In this document: positions 18,327 through 28,810 of the stretch, one piece after another
How positions within the stretch are numbered: position 1 is the stretch's first letter
Layout: each line of letters begins with the position of its first letter
Notes under the pieces: generated by a model
What the model was told of the DNA's origin: nothing
Seen by the model: the letters and a program-made list of their open reading frames with translations, nothing else
Databases searched by the model: none
NCBI RefSeq assembly: GCF_002574545.1
Contig: NZ_NUGT01000002.1
Span: 1 to 64,000 of the forward strand
Source: Bacillus sp. AFS055030
Lineage (GTDB): Bacteria > Bacillota > Bacilli > Bacillales > Bacillaceae_G
Reading direction: 5' to 3'
DNA length: 64,000 nucleotides
Translations under genes and position numbers: made by a program

Positions 18327-19184
18327 TTACTCTCCTTTCTGAGGCTGATCAATTGAACGCTTAACAGCTAATACATGATTTATGTCATTAAAATCTGCTT
18401 GTGGCTTAATATAAGCTGTTTGTGTTAGTCCATGTTCATCAGGAACAACTTCCTCAACTTTTCCTATTACTAGATTAGCTGGAAAAACACCGCCAAGACC
18501 CGAAGTCACAACTGTTTGTCCTTTTTTTACTTTTGCATTTGATGGAATTCGTTTAAATAATAAAGCTTGTTTCTCAACATCAAAACCTTCTATCAAACCA
18601 AAAACCGTATCACCTTTTTGCTGAATTTTAGCAGAAATTCGATTGGTTCGATCTGAAGAACTTAATAATTGTACAGTTGATGAAAATTTAGAAACATTTT
18701 TAACTTTACCAATTAAGCCTTTAGAAGTGATTACTGCCATTTCTTTTTCAATTCCACTTAGCGATCCTTTATCAATGGTAATGATTTGTTGCCATTTATC
18801 TGGATCTCTTATAGTAACTGTAGCTTGAAATGTATCATAATCACTTAAGCTTTTTGTGATTCCAATCATGTCTTTTAATTCTTTGTTTTCTTTTTCTAAT
18901 GCTTTCTCACGTACAGATAATTCAACATATTTATCGAGCTTACTTTTTAAAACTTGATTTTCATCATATGTATCTTTTAAGTCCGCTATATTATTAAATA
19001 AACCCGCAATAAGTTGTGCGGGCTTATTAAATACTTTTTCAGTCAAACTTACTGTATCTTTAATAAACTGCTCAGGAATTGAAAGGTTTCTATTACTTCT
19101 TAAAGAATAACCTAGAAGTGCCACTAGTAAGATAATAGCAGCTAAGACAATCATTAAACGTTTATTTTGAAAAAAATGTGGCAT
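18327..19184 (-). CDS. mreC: Rod-shape protein MreC
   Basis: MreC links MreB filaments to peptidoglycan synthases outside the membrane. It has one N-terminal membrane segment (about 10-27), a coiled coil (about 65-112) and a beta-domain with the conserved VVTSGLGGVFPANLVIGKV segment near 225-245. The length of 285 is normal. Confidence 0.96.
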   Translation of the reverse strand: MPHFFQNKRLMIVLAAIILLVALLGYSLRSNRNLSIPEQFIKDTVSLTEKVFNKPAQLIAGLFNNIADLKDTYDENQVLKSKLDKYVELSVREKALEKENKELKDMIGITKSLSDYDTFQATVTIRDPDKWQQIITIDKGSLSGIEKEMAVITSKGLIGKVKNVSKFSSTVQLLSSSDRTNRISAKIQQKGDTVFGLIEGFDVEKQALLFKRIPSNAKVKKGQTVVTSGLGGVFPANLVIGKVEEVVPDEHGLTQTAYIKPQADFNDINHVLAVKRSIDQPQKGE

Positions 19185-19236
19185 TCTTACACCCTCTTAT
19201 AACAATTCAACTTTTTGTTCTAACGATTTCATGAAT

Positions 19237-19266
19237 GTAATCCTCACTAAACGTAGTGAGGATTAC
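19237..19266. other. Hairpin in the mreB-mreC gap
   Basis: A perfect 13-bp stem (GTAATCCTCACTA / TAGTGAGGATTAC) with a 4-base loop lies between mreB and mreC. On the minus strand no T run follows; on the plus strand CTATTTTT follows. It may be a partial terminator or RNA-processing site that sets mreB above mreCD. Confidence 0.6.
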
Positions 19267-19355
19267 CTATTTTTAACTAATCTTCTTATTAAAGAACTAA
19301 TATAGTAGTTCAACTATTTAGATCACTAGACAAATTTTTATATGACAAAGCAATT

Positions 19356-20396
19356 TTATCGATATGAAGATCCTGAAGAAGAATAATTCTTTTTGAAAAT
19401 ATCGATATTATCTAATGCTTTACCTGTTCCCATTGCAACACAGTCAAGAGGGTCTTCCGCAACAATTACAGGCATATTTGTTTCTTCAGCAATTACTTTG
19501 TCAATATTACGAAGAAGTGCTCCACCGCCAGTAAGAACGATTCCACGATCAATAATATCCGCTGCTAATTCAGGTGGTGTTTTCTCTAAAGTATTTTTTA
19601 CAGATTCAACGATTGCGGCAACTGTATCACTTAATGCAGCTGCAATTTCTTCTCCGTGAATTGTAATTGTTTTAGGTAAACCTGAAATTAAATCACGTCC
19701 ACGAATATCCATTTGTTCATCTGATTCAGTTTTAATAGCTGAACCAATTTCAAGTTTTAACTGTTCGGCAGTACGTTCACCAATAGATAAATTATAGTTC
19801 TTTTTAATATATTGAATAATCGCTTCGTCCATATCATCACCAGCAGTACGAATTGATTGGCTAGTAACAATTCCACCTAGAGAGATAATAGCTACTTCAG
19901 TTGTTCCTCCACCAATATCAACAACCATACTTCCAGTTGGCTCCATAACCGGTAAATTAGCACCAATAGCTGCGGCAAAAGGTTCTTCAATTAAGAAAGC
20001 ATCACGTGCACCCGCTTGTCTTGTTGCATCAATAACAGCTCTTTTTTCAACAGCAGTAATGCCTGATGGCACACATACCATTACATAAGGTTTACGTGAG
20101 AAAAATCCGTTACTCTTTTGAGCTTGATCAATATAGTGTTTCATCATTGTTGCTGTTGTTTCAAAGTCAGCAATAACTCCATCTTTCATTGGTCTAGTTG
20201 CAACAACATTCCCCGGAGTACGACCAATCATAAGCTTTGCTTGGTTCCCTACAGCAACAATTTGTTTCGTATCTGTTTTTAAAGCAACAACAGAAGGTTC
20301 TCTAACTACAATTCCTTTTCCTTTTACAAAAACTAAAGTATTCGCAGTACCTAAGTCTATTCCTAAATCTCGAGTAAATCCACCTAATCCAAACAT
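19356..20396 (-). CDS. mreB: Actin-like cell-shape protein MreB
   Basis: MreB polymerises under the membrane and orients cell-wall synthesis. The 346 residues show the actin phosphate-1 loop ([17 protein letters not shown]), phosphate-2 ([18 protein letters not shown]) and adenosine ([11 protein letters not shown]) motifs, plus the membrane-insertion N-terminus MFGLGG. The ATG at 20394-20396 is chosen because AAAGGAAG lies 6 bases upstream; an in-frame upstream start would add nine residues and lose that site. Confidence 0.97.
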   Translation of the reverse strand: MFGLGGFTRDLGIDLGTANTLVFVKGKGIVVREPSVVALKTDTKQIVAVGNQAKLMIGRTPGNVVATRPMKDGVIADFETTATMMKHYIDQAQKSNGFFSRKPYVMVCVPSGITAVEKRAVIDATRQAGARDAFLIEEPFAAAIGANLPVMEPTGSMVVDIGGGTTEVAIISLGGIVTSQSIRTAGDDMDEAIIQYIKKNYNLSIGERTAEQLKLEIGSAIKTESDEQMDIRGRDLISGLPKTITIHGEEIAAALSDTVAAIVESVKNTLEKTPPELAADIIDRGIVLTGGGALLRNIDKVIAEETNMPVIVAEDPLDCVAMGTGKALDNIDIFKKNYSSSGSSYR

Positions 20397-20531
20397 ATGT
20401 ATCTTCCTTTCTAAAACGTACAACTAATATTCAAATTTAATATATCTATTCTATATTCTCTTATCGTTAGTAAATAACAGGTTTTTATCCATAACTTACA
20501 TTATAAAACAATTAGCTAATAATGAACACCC

Positions 20532-21218
20532 TTAAACGTAACCTTTTTCTTTTAAACTGACATACTTATGTTCACCAATTATGATATGGTCTAGTAATTC
20601 AATTCCAATTATTTTTCCACATTCAACTAATCGTTTTGTAACTTCGATATCTTCTCGACTCGGAGTTGGATCCCCACTTGGATGATTGTGTAAACAGATA
20701 ATCGAGCTTGCAGATCTTCGAAAAGCTTCTTTAAAAACTTCACGTGGATGGACGATCGAAGCATTTAAACTACCTTTAAAAATAGTTTCGCGGGCAATAA
20801 CTTGATTTTTCGTATTTAAGTATAAACATACAAAATGCTCTTGTTCAAGAAATCGCATTTCATCCATCATAAATTTAGCACAATCATCTGGACTTTTAAT
20901 ACTAAATCTTTTGTCATATTGAAGCCGGTTAATCCTTTTTCCTAATTCAAAGGCAGCAAATAACTGTACGGCTTTTGCTTCACCAATACCTTTAATATTT
21001 GATATTTCTTCAACAGACGCGTTCATTAATAATCTTAGTCCATCAAATTTCAATAAAAGTTCATTTGAAACTTTTAAAACCGATTCATTTTTTGTCCCAG
21101 TTCTTAATAAGATCGCAAGTAGTTCCTGATTAGTCAAACTACTGGGACCAAATTTTAACAATCGCTCTCTAGGTCTTTCATCTTTTGGAAAATCTTTAAT
21201 GAGAAGCGAATTTGACAA
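20532..21218 (-). CDS. radC: RadC/YsxA, JAB-domain protein
   Basis: RadC has an N-terminal helix-hairpin-helix region (KGIGEAKAVQLFAAFELGKR) and a C-terminal JAB1/MPN-like metalloprotease-type domain with the metal motif LHNHPSGDPTPS. Its role in repair is doubtful despite the name. Length 228 is standard. It lies between maf and mreB as in B. subtilis. Confidence 0.95.
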   Translation of the reverse strand: MSNSLLIKDFPKDERPRERLLKFGPSSLTNQELLAILLRTGTKNESVLKVSNELLLKFDGLRLLMNASVEEISNIKGIGEAKAVQLFAAFELGKRINRLQYDKRFSIKSPDDCAKFMMDEMRFLEQEHFVCLYLNTKNQVIARETIFKGSLNASIVHPREVFKEAFRRSASSIICLHNHPSGDPTPSREDIEVTKRLVECGKIIGIELLDHIIIGEHKYVSLKEKGYV

Positions 21219-21239
21219 AGTACCACCTCAAATCAAAAG

Positions 21240-21800
21240 TTAAAAATTTAGTTCATTTAGTTTTCTCTTAACTTTATTGATCGGAAGTCCAACTACAGAA
21301 TAGTAGTCACCCTCAATTTTCTCTACAAATGTACCGCCATATCCTTGAATACCGTAAGAACCTGCTTTATCCATTGGTTCATTCGTATTGATATAGTCAA
21401 TTATTTCTTGATCACTTAGTTCACTAAAGGTAATTTTAGTACATTCATAAAAGCTACTACGTTCACCGTTATTAATAATTGAAACTCCAGTATAAACCTC
21501 ATGTGTTTTTCCAGATAGCATTTTTAACATGGCAAATGCATCTTCTTTTGAGGTAGGTTTACCTAGTTTTTTATCATTATAAGTAACGATTGTATCAGCA
21601 CCGATTACTACTGCATTTGGATTTTTATTGGACACATCTATTGCTTTTTCTTCCGCCAATTTCATTACAATCTCAGAAGACTGCAAGTTCTGCTCCATTA
21701 CTTCTTCAACATCACTAGTTTCAATGATAAAAGGGATATTTAACATGCTAAGTAGTTCTTTTCTTCGAGGAGATGCAGAGGCTAATATAAGTTTTTTCAT
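21240..21800 (-). CDS. maf: Maf family nucleoside triphosphate pyrophosphatase
   Basis: Maf hydrolyses dTTP/UTP and modified nucleotides and is linked to septum control. Motifs seen are LASASPRRKELL (substrate loop), VVIGADTIV, GKP and the GSYGIQGYGG segment. The ATG at 21798-21800 is chosen over the GTG three codons earlier because that GTG is part of the AGGTGA ribosome-binding site. It is followed by radC after 21 bases. Confidence 0.95.
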   Translation of the reverse strand: MKKLILASASPRRKELLSMLNIPFIIETSDVEEVMEQNLQSSEIVMKLAEEKAIDVSNKNPNAVVIGADTIVTYNDKKLGKPTSKEDAFAMLKMLSGKTHEVYTGVSIINNGERSSFYECTKITFSELSDQEIIDYINTNEPMDKAGSYGIQGYGGTFVEKIEGDYYSVVGLPINKVKRKLNELNF

Positions 21801-22096
21801 TTTATTCACCTAATTATTTTATTTAAAGGAAGGATACATGACTATCCTACCCAGATAATCACTATAACACAAATTAATAAAAAACACTTTTCGTTGCCTA
21901 TTCGTTATTAAAATGTAATAAAAATGAAAGTTTTGTTAAGTATTAAAATACCCTAATAATAAAATTTCATTTTTAAATATTTTATGTCTAAATCTAGTCT
22001 TTTCAGGTTAAAATTTGCTTAAAATTTTAATAGATCTAAATTACAATAAGACATTCTTTATGATAAATATTAATTTCTTTCATTCGATTTGTAATA
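21801..22096 (-). other. Gap upstream of maf
   Basis: AT-rich with no credible gene. On the minus strand TGTTATAGT (extended -10, core TATAGT at 21861-21866) is a possible maf-radC promoter, but no clear -35 is seen. Confidence 0.4.
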
Positions 22097-22138
22097 AAAA
22101 ATACACTAACAAAATTTAATTTGTTAGTGTATTTTTTT
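22097..22138 (-). terminator. spoIIB terminator
   Basis: A 15-bp stem (AAATACACTAACAAA and complement) with a 6-base loop followed by T-rich sequence on the minus strand. The spoIIB stop codon lies inside the hairpin. Confidence 0.85.
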
Positions 22139-23081
22139 GTTCTTTTAATATTTTAAATAAGGATAGTAAATCATATTGGACCGATTGGGTTACCTTTGTT
22201 AGATTTTGTTTACTACTTGAGGACATAATTTTTTCGATGTTTTGTAAATGCTTAAGCCCCTTTAGTAATTGTTTATTTTTAATATAGTCTTTTTGGTTGC
22301 TCAAGATTAGTATTGTTGAACTTATTTGTTCAAGTTGTTTCTCATTATTAAAGTTTTGATCTGTTAAATAAGATAGCATAAAATTAAATGTTTCGACTTC
22401 GGCTTTGTACATATCTACTGATTGTTTTGGACCTTTGTATTCTTGCCCACCAACTGTTTCTTCTTTTAAATAAGTACTTTTTAATTTTTTCTTAACTTCA
22501 TCTGTTAAAAACGTGCTATCTTTCCCACTCAGAGCAATAACGACAAAATAATTATCATTTTTTTCATAAATGACTGGGGTTAAGCCATTTGTAGATACTT
22601 CTTTTACATTTTTCTTTGCTGACTCGATACTTTTATACATTCCAACTTGTGCTAAATCAAATTTCACTGCTAGAATCTTCATTTGTACTTGAGTAGTTGT
22701 TGTACCAGAAACCGATACACTATTTTTAGTTGGGCTCAGCGCATCTGGCTTTGATTGTTTAAATATCCCTAAAAATACAAATCCAAAGCATAGCCCTATT
22801 AAACTTGCACCTATAATTGAAATAATAATACTTTTTGAAGGTGACTTCTTTGTGAAAAAAGTAATCTTCTTTTTCTCCTTTATTTTTTGCACTGGCTTAA
22901 TCTTTTTCTTTTTTTTAACATCATCTAAAACGATTACTTTTTTTCCTAACCCGTCTGGAGTAGGTAAAACCCAACCAAATTCCTCGTCCTTCTTTTCCTG
23001 TTCGTGAGAAGTCACGGCACCTTCTTCAAACGCTTTTTCCTCGCCATTAATTTTAATTGAGATCTTTGAGGACTTGTCCAT
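22116..23081 (-). CDS. spoIIB: Stage II sporulation protein B (SPOR domain)
   Basis: SpoIIB works in septal peptidoglycan remodelling during engulfment. The 321-residue protein has a lysine-rich cytoplasmic N-terminus (to about 83), one membrane segment (about 84-108) and a SPOR-type peptidoglycan-binding domain (about 135-205: KFDLAQVGMYKSIESAKKNVKE). A helical C-terminus follows. The gene lies between folC and maf as in B. subtilis. Sequence conservation is weak outside these features. Confidence 0.88.
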   Translation of the reverse strand: MDKSSKISIKINGEEKAFEEGAVTSHEQEKKDEEFGWVLPTPDGLGKKVIVLDDVKKKKKIKPVQKIKEKKKITFFTKKSPSKSIIISIIGASLIGLCFGFVFLGIFKQSKPDALSPTKNSVSVSGTTTTQVQMKILAVKFDLAQVGMYKSIESAKKNVKEVSTNGLTPVIYEKNDNYFVVIALSGKDSTFLTDEVKKKLKSTYLKEETVGGQEYKGPKQSVDMYKAEVETFNFMLSYLTDQNFNNEKQLEQISSTILILSNQKDYIKNKQLLKGLKHLQNIEKIMSSSSKQNLTKVTQSVQYDLLSLFKILKEQKNTLTN

Positions 23082-23377
23082 ATGAATCCTCCTACTACTT
23101 TATTTTAAAACGTAAAAAAATACTAACATATAATTCCAGAAAAACACGCCGACATTTGTCGAGGACATACAGGTATCGTGCAACAAAAAATTACAAAACT
23201 TGCCCATACATAAATAAATAACCACCGTAGTATTCCCAGTGGTTATTTTCTATATATTGCCACTTTATTTCTTCCAGCATTTTTTGTAATTCTCAAGCTT
23301 AGAATCGAATAGGCTAATTAATTTATTAAAAGATCAGCAACTAATAAAAGAAATGTAGCATCATTAATTTTAATCGG
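23082..23377 (-). other. folC-spoIIB gap: folC terminator and possible Spo0A box
   Basis: A hairpin (AAATAACCAC 23216-23225, GTGGTTATTT 23239-23248) probably ends folC transcription. Nearer spoIIB the palindrome CGACATTTGTCG contains 0A-box-like halves (TGTCGAG, TGTCGGC) about 70 bases before the spoIIB start. No remnant of comC, which lies here in B. subtilis, is recognisable. Confidence 0.5.
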
Positions 23378-24679
23378 CTAAGCGAATTTTTTTAGCAAAT
23401 ATTTTCTTACTACTGAGATAAAATATAGTGAACCGGTAATTAATAATATTTCGTTTTCCTGAATATCCTTTATATTCTCATCTATTGCATTAAATAAATC
23501 ACTTTCATATTTAATATTAAGTTTATTTGCATTCGAAATTAATTCATCTTTATTCATCGCTCTTGGAAAATCAAAAGTTGTCATTAAAATATTATTAGTT
23601 ATTTCCTGTAATCCTTTTACCATCTCTTCAACATTTTTATCTTTTAATGCGGAGAAGAGAATTTTTATTTTCTTATTATAAAAACGATTATTCATCGTCT
23701 CCACTAAACTTTTTATTCCTTCAACATTATGTGCACCATCAATATAAATGACAGGATTAAAAGCTATTAGTTCTAATCTACCTGCTTTTTGAGCTATTTT
23801 TAATCCCCTTTTGATATGATCTTCACTAAACTTCATTCCATATTTATTTTGTAATAATTGAACTACACAGATGGCGCAAGCAGCATTCCTAATTTGATGG
23901 TGTCCAAGCATTGATAACTCAATATTTTCAATCAGCCTTTCAAGTCCTTTATAATTAAATTTTTCATAAAGTGAATCTTTCAATGGAGAAGCAAAAAAAT
24001 GCTTACCATATTCAAAATACTCAGCTTCATTGTTGATTGCGGCATTTTGAATAATCGTTAAAGCTTTTTCTTTTAATTCTGCTGTAACAATTGGAATTCT
24101 CTTTTTAATAATTCCTGCCTTATGTTTCGTAATATCTTCTATTGTTTCACCAAGAATTTGTTGATGATCATGGCCAATACTCGTAATAATACTAATTAGA
24201 GGGATCATTACATTCGTGCAATCCTCTAATCCACCTAAACCTGCCTCTACTAAAAAGATGTCATGTTCTTTTATTTTACCGAAAAAGTAAAAAGCCATTG
24301 TTGTAATGATTTCAAATTCAGTTGGAGCACCACAAGGTAATTGTTCAACTTCTTCAACAATTGGAATCATACAGTTTACTAGTTCAATAAATTCTTGTTC
24401 ACTAATCATTTCACCGCAAAACATGATTTGCTCACGATAATCTATTATATATGGTGATGTAAAAGTTCCTACAGTATAACCAGCTTCTAATAAAATACTT
24501 TGAAGAAAAGAAATTGTAGAGCCTTTACCGTTCGTACCCGCTACATGAATTGCTTTGACACTTTGCTGTGGATTTCCGAGTCTAACAAGCATTTCTTCCA
24601 TTCTTTGTAAGCCAGGTACAATACCAAACTTTGTTCTGTTATACATCCATTTCAGTGCTTCATCATATGTATCAACCAT
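23378..24679 (-). CDS. folC: Folylpolyglutamate / dihydrofolate synthase
   Basis: FolC adds glutamate to dihydropteroate or folates using ATP. The 433 residues show the Mur-ligase family P-loop VAGTNGKGST (near 47-56), the folate-binding FTSPYIIDYREQI, LVEAGLGGLEDCTN, and IYIDGAHNVEG in the C-terminal domain. It follows valS by about 105 bases, with a terminator between. Confidence 0.96.
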   Translation of the reverse strand: MVDTYDEALKWMYNRTKFGIVPGLQRMEEMLVRLGNPQQSVKAIHVAGTNGKGSTISFLQSILLEAGYTVGTFTSPYIIDYREQIMFCGEMISEQEFIELVNCMIPIVEEVEQLPCGAPTEFEIITTMAFYFFGKIKEHDIFLVEAGLGGLEDCTNVMIPLISIITSIGHDHQQILGETIEDITKHKAGIIKKRIPIVTAELKEKALTIIQNAAINNEAEYFEYGKHFFASPLKDSLYEKFNYKGLERLIENIELSMLGHHQIRNAACAICVVQLLQNKYGMKFSEDHIKRGLKIAQKAGRLELIAFNPVIYIDGAHNVEGIKSLVETMNNRFYNKKIKILFSALKDKNVEEMVKGLQEITNNILMTTFDFPRAMNKDELISNANKLNIKYESDLFNAIDENIKDIQENEILLITGSLYFISVVRKYLLKKFA

Positions 24680-24702
24680 CTTAACCCTACCTTTATAGTA
24701 AA

Positions 24703-24737
24703 AAACGACGAATCTTTAACTCAATTCGTCGTTTTTA
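24703..24737 (-). terminator. valS terminator
   Basis: AAAACGACGAA, loop, TTCGTCGTTTT, a perfect 11-bp stem with T or A runs on both sides, between valS and folC. Confidence 0.85.
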
Positions 24738-24784
24738 TCATACTTACTTTTATTACAGTCAATTAGAACGACTGCTTGAACTAC

Positions 24785-27427
24785 TTATTTACTTAATTCT
24801 GCAATTCGAGCTCTTACAGATTCTTGTTTTTCAAGATAATCTTTTTCTTTACGACGCTCTTCTTCAATAACTGCTGCAGGAGCTTTCGCCACAAACCCTT
24901 GATTACTTAATTTCTTTTGAACTCGCTCAACTTCACTAGTCCATTTTTCTAATTCTTTCTCTAAACGTTTTTTCTCTTCTTCAAGATTAATTAAACCTTC
25001 TAGAGGAAGATAAAGCTCAGCACCACTAATTACTGCTGACATTGATTTTTCTGGTGCAGTTAAGTTAGTAGAAATTGTTAATTCATCTGGATTACAGAAG
25101 CGCTCGATATATGAACGGTTTGCTTCTAATGAAGCTGCGATCGTTTCATCCTTTGCAGAAATCATTAGTTGAACTTTTTTGCTCATTGGCGTATTAACTT
25201 CTGCACGAATATTACGAACTGAACGAATTAACTCAACTAACATTTTCATTGTTTCAGAAGCTTCTTTATTTGTTAATTCCTCTTTAACTGTTGGCCAAGC
25301 AGAAACAGTAATAGACTCCCCTTGATGAGGTAGAGATTGCCAAATTTCTTCCGTAACGAATGGCATAAACGGATGTAAAAGCTTCATCGTACTTTCTAAT
25401 ACGTGTGCAAGAACCGAACGAGTCATATTTTTTGCATCTTCGTTGTCACCATATAATGGAATCTTTGCCATTTCAATATACCAGTCACAAACATCGTCCC
25501 AAATGAAGTTATAAAGTACACGGCCTACTTCGCCAAATTCATAACGATCGATTAAAGCTGTTACACTTTCAATTGTTTCATTTAAGCGAGTTAAAATCCA
25601 TTCATCAGCAACAGATTTTTCCTTCGTTAAATCAATATTTTCATATGTGAAACCTTCCATATTCATTAAAGCAAAACGAGAAGCATTCCAAATTTTGTTT
25701 ACAAAGTTCCAAGTAGCTTCAACTTTCTCAATGCTGAAACGTAAATCTTGACCTGGTGAGCTACCTGTTGTTAAGAAGTAACGTAACGAATCTGCTCCAT
25801 ATTTCTCAACAACATCCATTGGGTCAACACCATTACCAAGTGATTTACTCATTTTACGGCCTTGCTCGTCACGTACTAAGCCATGAATTAAAACATCGTT
25901 AAATGGACGTTTACCAGTAAATTCAATTCCTTGGAAAATCATTCGAGATACCCAGAAGAAAATAATATCATAACCAGTTACTAATACATTTGTTGGGAAG
26001 TAAGCTTGGAAATCCTTACTTTCTTCATTTGGCCAACCTAAAGTTGAAAATGGCCATAATGCTGAACTGAACCAAGTATCTAAAACGTCATTATCTTGAT
26101 TCCAATTTTCTATATCAGCTGGTGGCTCTTGATTTACATAAATCTCACCAGTTTCTTTATGGTACCAAGCTGGAATACGATGTCCCCACCATAATTGACG
26201 TGAAATACACCAGTCACGGATATTTTCCATCCAACGTAGATACGTTTTTTCAAAACGATCTGGTACAAATTTTACGCTATCGTCAGATTTTTGTAATGCA
26301 ACTGCAGCATCAGCTAGTGGTTGCATTTTAACAAACCATTGAGTTGATAAATATGGCTCAACAACTGCTCCGCTACGTTCACTATGACCTACAGAATGCA
26401 TATGTTCTTCGATTTCAACAAGAACACCCATCTCTTGTAAATCTTTAACGATTTGCTTACGGCATTCAAAGCGATCCATACCATTGTATTTTCCTGCTTT
26501 TTCATTCATCGTACCATCTTCATTCATTACAAGAATGCGAGGTAAGTCATGACGGTTTCCAACTTCAAAATCATTAGGATCATGGGCAGGAGTAATTTTT
26601 ACAACCCCAGTACCAAATTCCATATCAACATATTCATCTGCAATAATTGGAATTTCACGATTAACGATCGGAAGAGTAACAGTTTTACCAACCATTGATT
26701 TATATCTTTCGTCTTCTGGGTGAACCGCAATTGCAGTATCTCCAAGCATTGTTTCAGGACGAGTAGTTGCAATTTGAATTTTTCCAGTTCCGTCTGTTAA
26801 TGGATATTGCATATGGTAGAATGCACCTTGAACATCCTTATAAATAACTTCGATATCTGATAAGGCAGTTTTAGTTGCTGGATCCCAGTTGATGATATAT
26901 TCACCACGATAGATCAATCCTTTGTTGTACAGCTTTACGAATACTTCTTTTACTGCATCAGATAGACCTTCATCTAATGTGAAGCGTTCGCGAGAGTAAT
27001 CTAAACCTAAACCGATTTTTTCCCATTGAGAACGAATGTGAGAAGCATATTCTTCCTTCCATTCCCAAGCTTTTTCTAGGAATTTTTCACGTCCCAGATC
27101 ATATCTTGATAAGCCTTCTTCTCTTAATTTCGCTTCAACCTTTGCTTGTGTAGCAATACCAGCGTGGTCCATACCTGGTAAATACAGTACGTCATAACCT
27201 TGCATTCGTTTAGTACGTGTTAAGATATCTTGTAATGTTGTATCCCAAGCATGACCTAAATGTAGTTTTCCAGTTACGTTTGGTGGAGGAATTACAATTG
27301 TATATTTTGGCTTTTCTGATTCCACTTGTGCTTCAAAGAATTTCCCATCTAACCAAAATTGGTAACGATCTTTTTCAACTAAATTCGGATCATATTTTGT
27401 TGGTAATGATTTTTTTGTTGTTTCCAT
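24785..27427 (-). CDS. valS: Valyl-tRNA synthetase
   Basis: A class I aminoacyl-tRNA synthetase charging tRNA-Val. The 880-residue protein has the HIGH-type motif [13 protein letters not shown] (near 48-60), the editing domain ([17 protein letters not shown]), KMSKS ([13 protein letters not shown]) and the C-terminal coiled coil ([18 protein letters not shown]). The ATG follows GAGGAGA. Expression is controlled by the upstream T-box. Confidence 0.98.
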   Translation of the reverse strand: METTKKSLPTKYDPNLVEKDRYQFWLDGKFFEAQVESEKPKYTIVIPPPNVTGKLHLGHAWDTTLQDILTRTKRMQGYDVLYLPGMDHAGIATQAKVEAKLREEGLSRYDLGREKFLEKAWEWKEEYASHIRSQWEKIGLGLDYSRERFTLDEGLSDAVKEVFVKLYNKGLIYRGEYIINWDPATKTALSDIEVIYKDVQGAFYHMQYPLTDGTGKIQIATTRPETMLGDTAIAVHPEDERYKSMVGKTVTLPIVNREIPIIADEYVDMEFGTGVVKITPAHDPNDFEVGNRHDLPRILVMNEDGTMNEKAGKYNGMDRFECRKQIVKDLQEMGVLVEIEEHMHSVGHSERSGAVVEPYLSTQWFVKMQPLADAAVALQKSDDSVKFVPDRFEKTYLRWMENIRDWCISRQLWWGHRIPAWYHKETGEIYVNQEPPADIENWNQDNDVLDTWFSSALWPFSTLGWPNEESKDFQAYFPTNVLVTGYDIIFFWVSRMIFQGIEFTGKRPFNDVLIHGLVRDEQGRKMSKSLGNGVDPMDVVEKYGADSLRYFLTTGSSPGQDLRFSIEKVEATWNFVNKIWNASRFALMNMEGFTYENIDLTKEKSVADEWILTRLNETIESVTALIDRYEFGEVGRVLYNFIWDDVCDWYIEMAKIPLYGDNEDAKNMTRSVLAHVLESTMKLLHPFMPFVTEEIWQSLPHQGESITVSAWPTVKEELTNKEASETMKMLVELIRSVRNIRAEVNTPMSKKVQLMISAKDETIAASLEANRSYIERFCNPDELTISTNLTAPEKSMSAVISGAELYLPLEGLINLEEEKKRLEKELEKWTSEVERVQKKLSNQGFVAKAPAAVIEEERRKEKDYLEKQESVRARIAELSK

Positions 27428-27463
27428 TCGGATTCATCTCCTCTAATAATTATTTAAAAATAA

Positions 27464-27730
27464 AAAAACTCCACTCATCCTTGAAAAGGACGAATGGAGT
27501 TGAATTCGCGGTACCACCTTTTTTTGTCAGTAAAAACTTGTGTTTAACTGACACACTTAAAAAAGATAACGGATCATCCGGTAACTTCTAATCACGAAAA
27601 GCTTTCGAAGTCACTGCTCAAGGGCGACATTCCAACTCTATTTTCTAGAAACCTCCCACCAAATGGTTTCCTCTCTGAAGAACTAGTTCGTTGTACTCTT
27701 CCCTATCATTGCATTTCATTATGAATATAT
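27464..27730 (-). ncRNA. T-box riboswitch of valS
   Basis: The minus strand carries the T-box sequence GGTGGTACCGCG (27507-27518). An overlapping terminator follows (AACTCCATTCGTCC pairing with GGATGAGTGGAGTT, then seven T). Upstream are a stem I with the AGAGAGGAAACC and GGTGGGAGGTTT elements. A GUC (27626-27628) in GGAAUGUCGCC is the probable specifier for valine. Uncharged tRNA-Val would stabilise the antiterminator. Confidence 0.93.
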
Positions 27731-27735
27731 GTAAT

Positions 27736-27765
27736 AGTCTACAAAATTTACTTAAGCTTAGTCAA
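27736..27765 (-). promoter_or_regulatory. valS promoter
   Basis: TTGACT (27760-27765), 18 bases, TAGACT (27736-27741) on the minus strand; transcription would begin near 27730, at the head of the T-box leader. Confidence 0.7.
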
Positions 27766-27877
27766 CATTATTTCTAATTTCTTTCTAGAATATTCAAGAT
27801 GTGTCAATAAAGTACCACATTTTTTAATGCATAAAAAAAATACGAAAAATAATTGTAATGATTATTTAACATTTTGG

Positions 27878-27883
27878 TATACT
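27878..27883 (+). promoter_or_regulatory. Extended -10 element before spo0M
   Basis: TGGTATACT gives an extended -10 (TATACT at 27878-27883) about 60 bases before the spo0M ATG. The -35 is poor (TTGTAA, 19 bases away). Confidence 0.4.
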
Positions 27884-27944
27884 AGTACTTATTTAATTAT
27901 GCGATAATTATATAGTATGTAGATATAATTTTAGGGGGATATTC

Positions 27945-28709
27945 ATGGGTTTATTTAAAAATACATTAGCTCGTGTTCTCGGAATCGGTGGAACGAGAAT
28001 CGATACGAAGCTTGAAAAAAAAGAATATCAAGCTGGTGAACGAGTAAAAGGTGAGTTATATATAAAAGGTGGTCGAGTTAAACAAGAACTAGATTCCGTC
28101 TTTTTACATGTAATGACTGAATATCAAGTTGAATCAAATGATAAAATTATAAACAAAAATGGTACTTTACAAAAATTTATCGTATCAGTTGACCAAATAA
28201 TTAATGCAAATGAAGAAGTTGTTATTCCTTTCTTTTTCACCTTATCTGAAAATACACCGGTATCACTTCATAAATCCCATATTTGGATTAAAACTCATTT
28301 AGAAATAGAAAAAGCCGTTGACCAATACGATGCTGATGGCGTTCAAGTAGTTCCTTCAATAGGATTAAAAACGGTAATCCAAGCACTTCAAGAAGAAGGA
28401 TTTGTATTAAGAGATAGTGAAAACAAAAAGAAATATGGGAAAATTATTCAAGAATTTGAATTTTACCCAATGAACGGTGAATTCCGCGGAAAATTAGAGG
28501 AGGTTGAAGTTAACTATATAAGCTTTGACAAAACGGTCGACGTAATTCTTCAGCTAAATCAAAAACAAAAAGAAACTACAGGTAAGTTTGCTAAGTTCTT
28601 TAGTACGGATGAAAATAATGTTCGAATTTCTTTTTCAAAAGATCATATTAAAGACAAGGATTTTGTACGTAAAAGTATAGTAAACGCAATTAAACGACAT
28701 GTAAAATAA
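27945..28709 (+). CDS. spo0M: Sporulation-control protein Spo0M (arrestin-like)
   Basis: Spo0M is a cytoplasmic arrestin-fold protein that affects sporulation and cytoskeleton. The 254 residues show the two beta-sandwich arrestin pattern: N-terminal GGTRIDTKLEKKEYQAGERVKGELYIKGG and C-terminal EFEFYPMNGEFRGKLEEVEV. ATG follows AGGGGGAT. It is a single gene with its own terminator, convergent with ysxE. It lies between valS and ysxE here. Confidence 0.92.
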   Translation: MGLFKNTLARVLGIGGTRIDTKLEKKEYQAGERVKGELYIKGGRVKQELDSVFLHVMTEYQVESNDKIINKNGTLQKFIVSVDQIINANEEVVIPFFFTLSENTPVSLHKSHIWIKTHLEIEKAVDQYDADGVQVVPSIGLKTVIQALQEEGFVLRDSENKKKYGKIIQEFEFYPMNGEFRGKLEEVEVNYISFDKTVDVILQLNQKQKETTGKFAKFFSTDENNVRISFSKDHIKDKDFVRKSIVNAIKRHVK

Positions 28710-28716
28710 TTAAATT

Positions 28717-28779
28717 AAAAAACATCTATCCATGCTGCTTATATTAATGCGGTGATCCATTTTTTGGATAGATGTTTTT
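28717..28779. terminator. spo0M/ysxE bidirectional terminator
   Basis: AAAAACATCTATCCA pairs with TGGATAGATGTTTTT across a loop of about 33 bases in the convergent gap. Confidence 0.8.
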
Positions 28780-28810
28780 AATTTTTTTCTCTTAATTAAG
28801 CAATCTAAAA

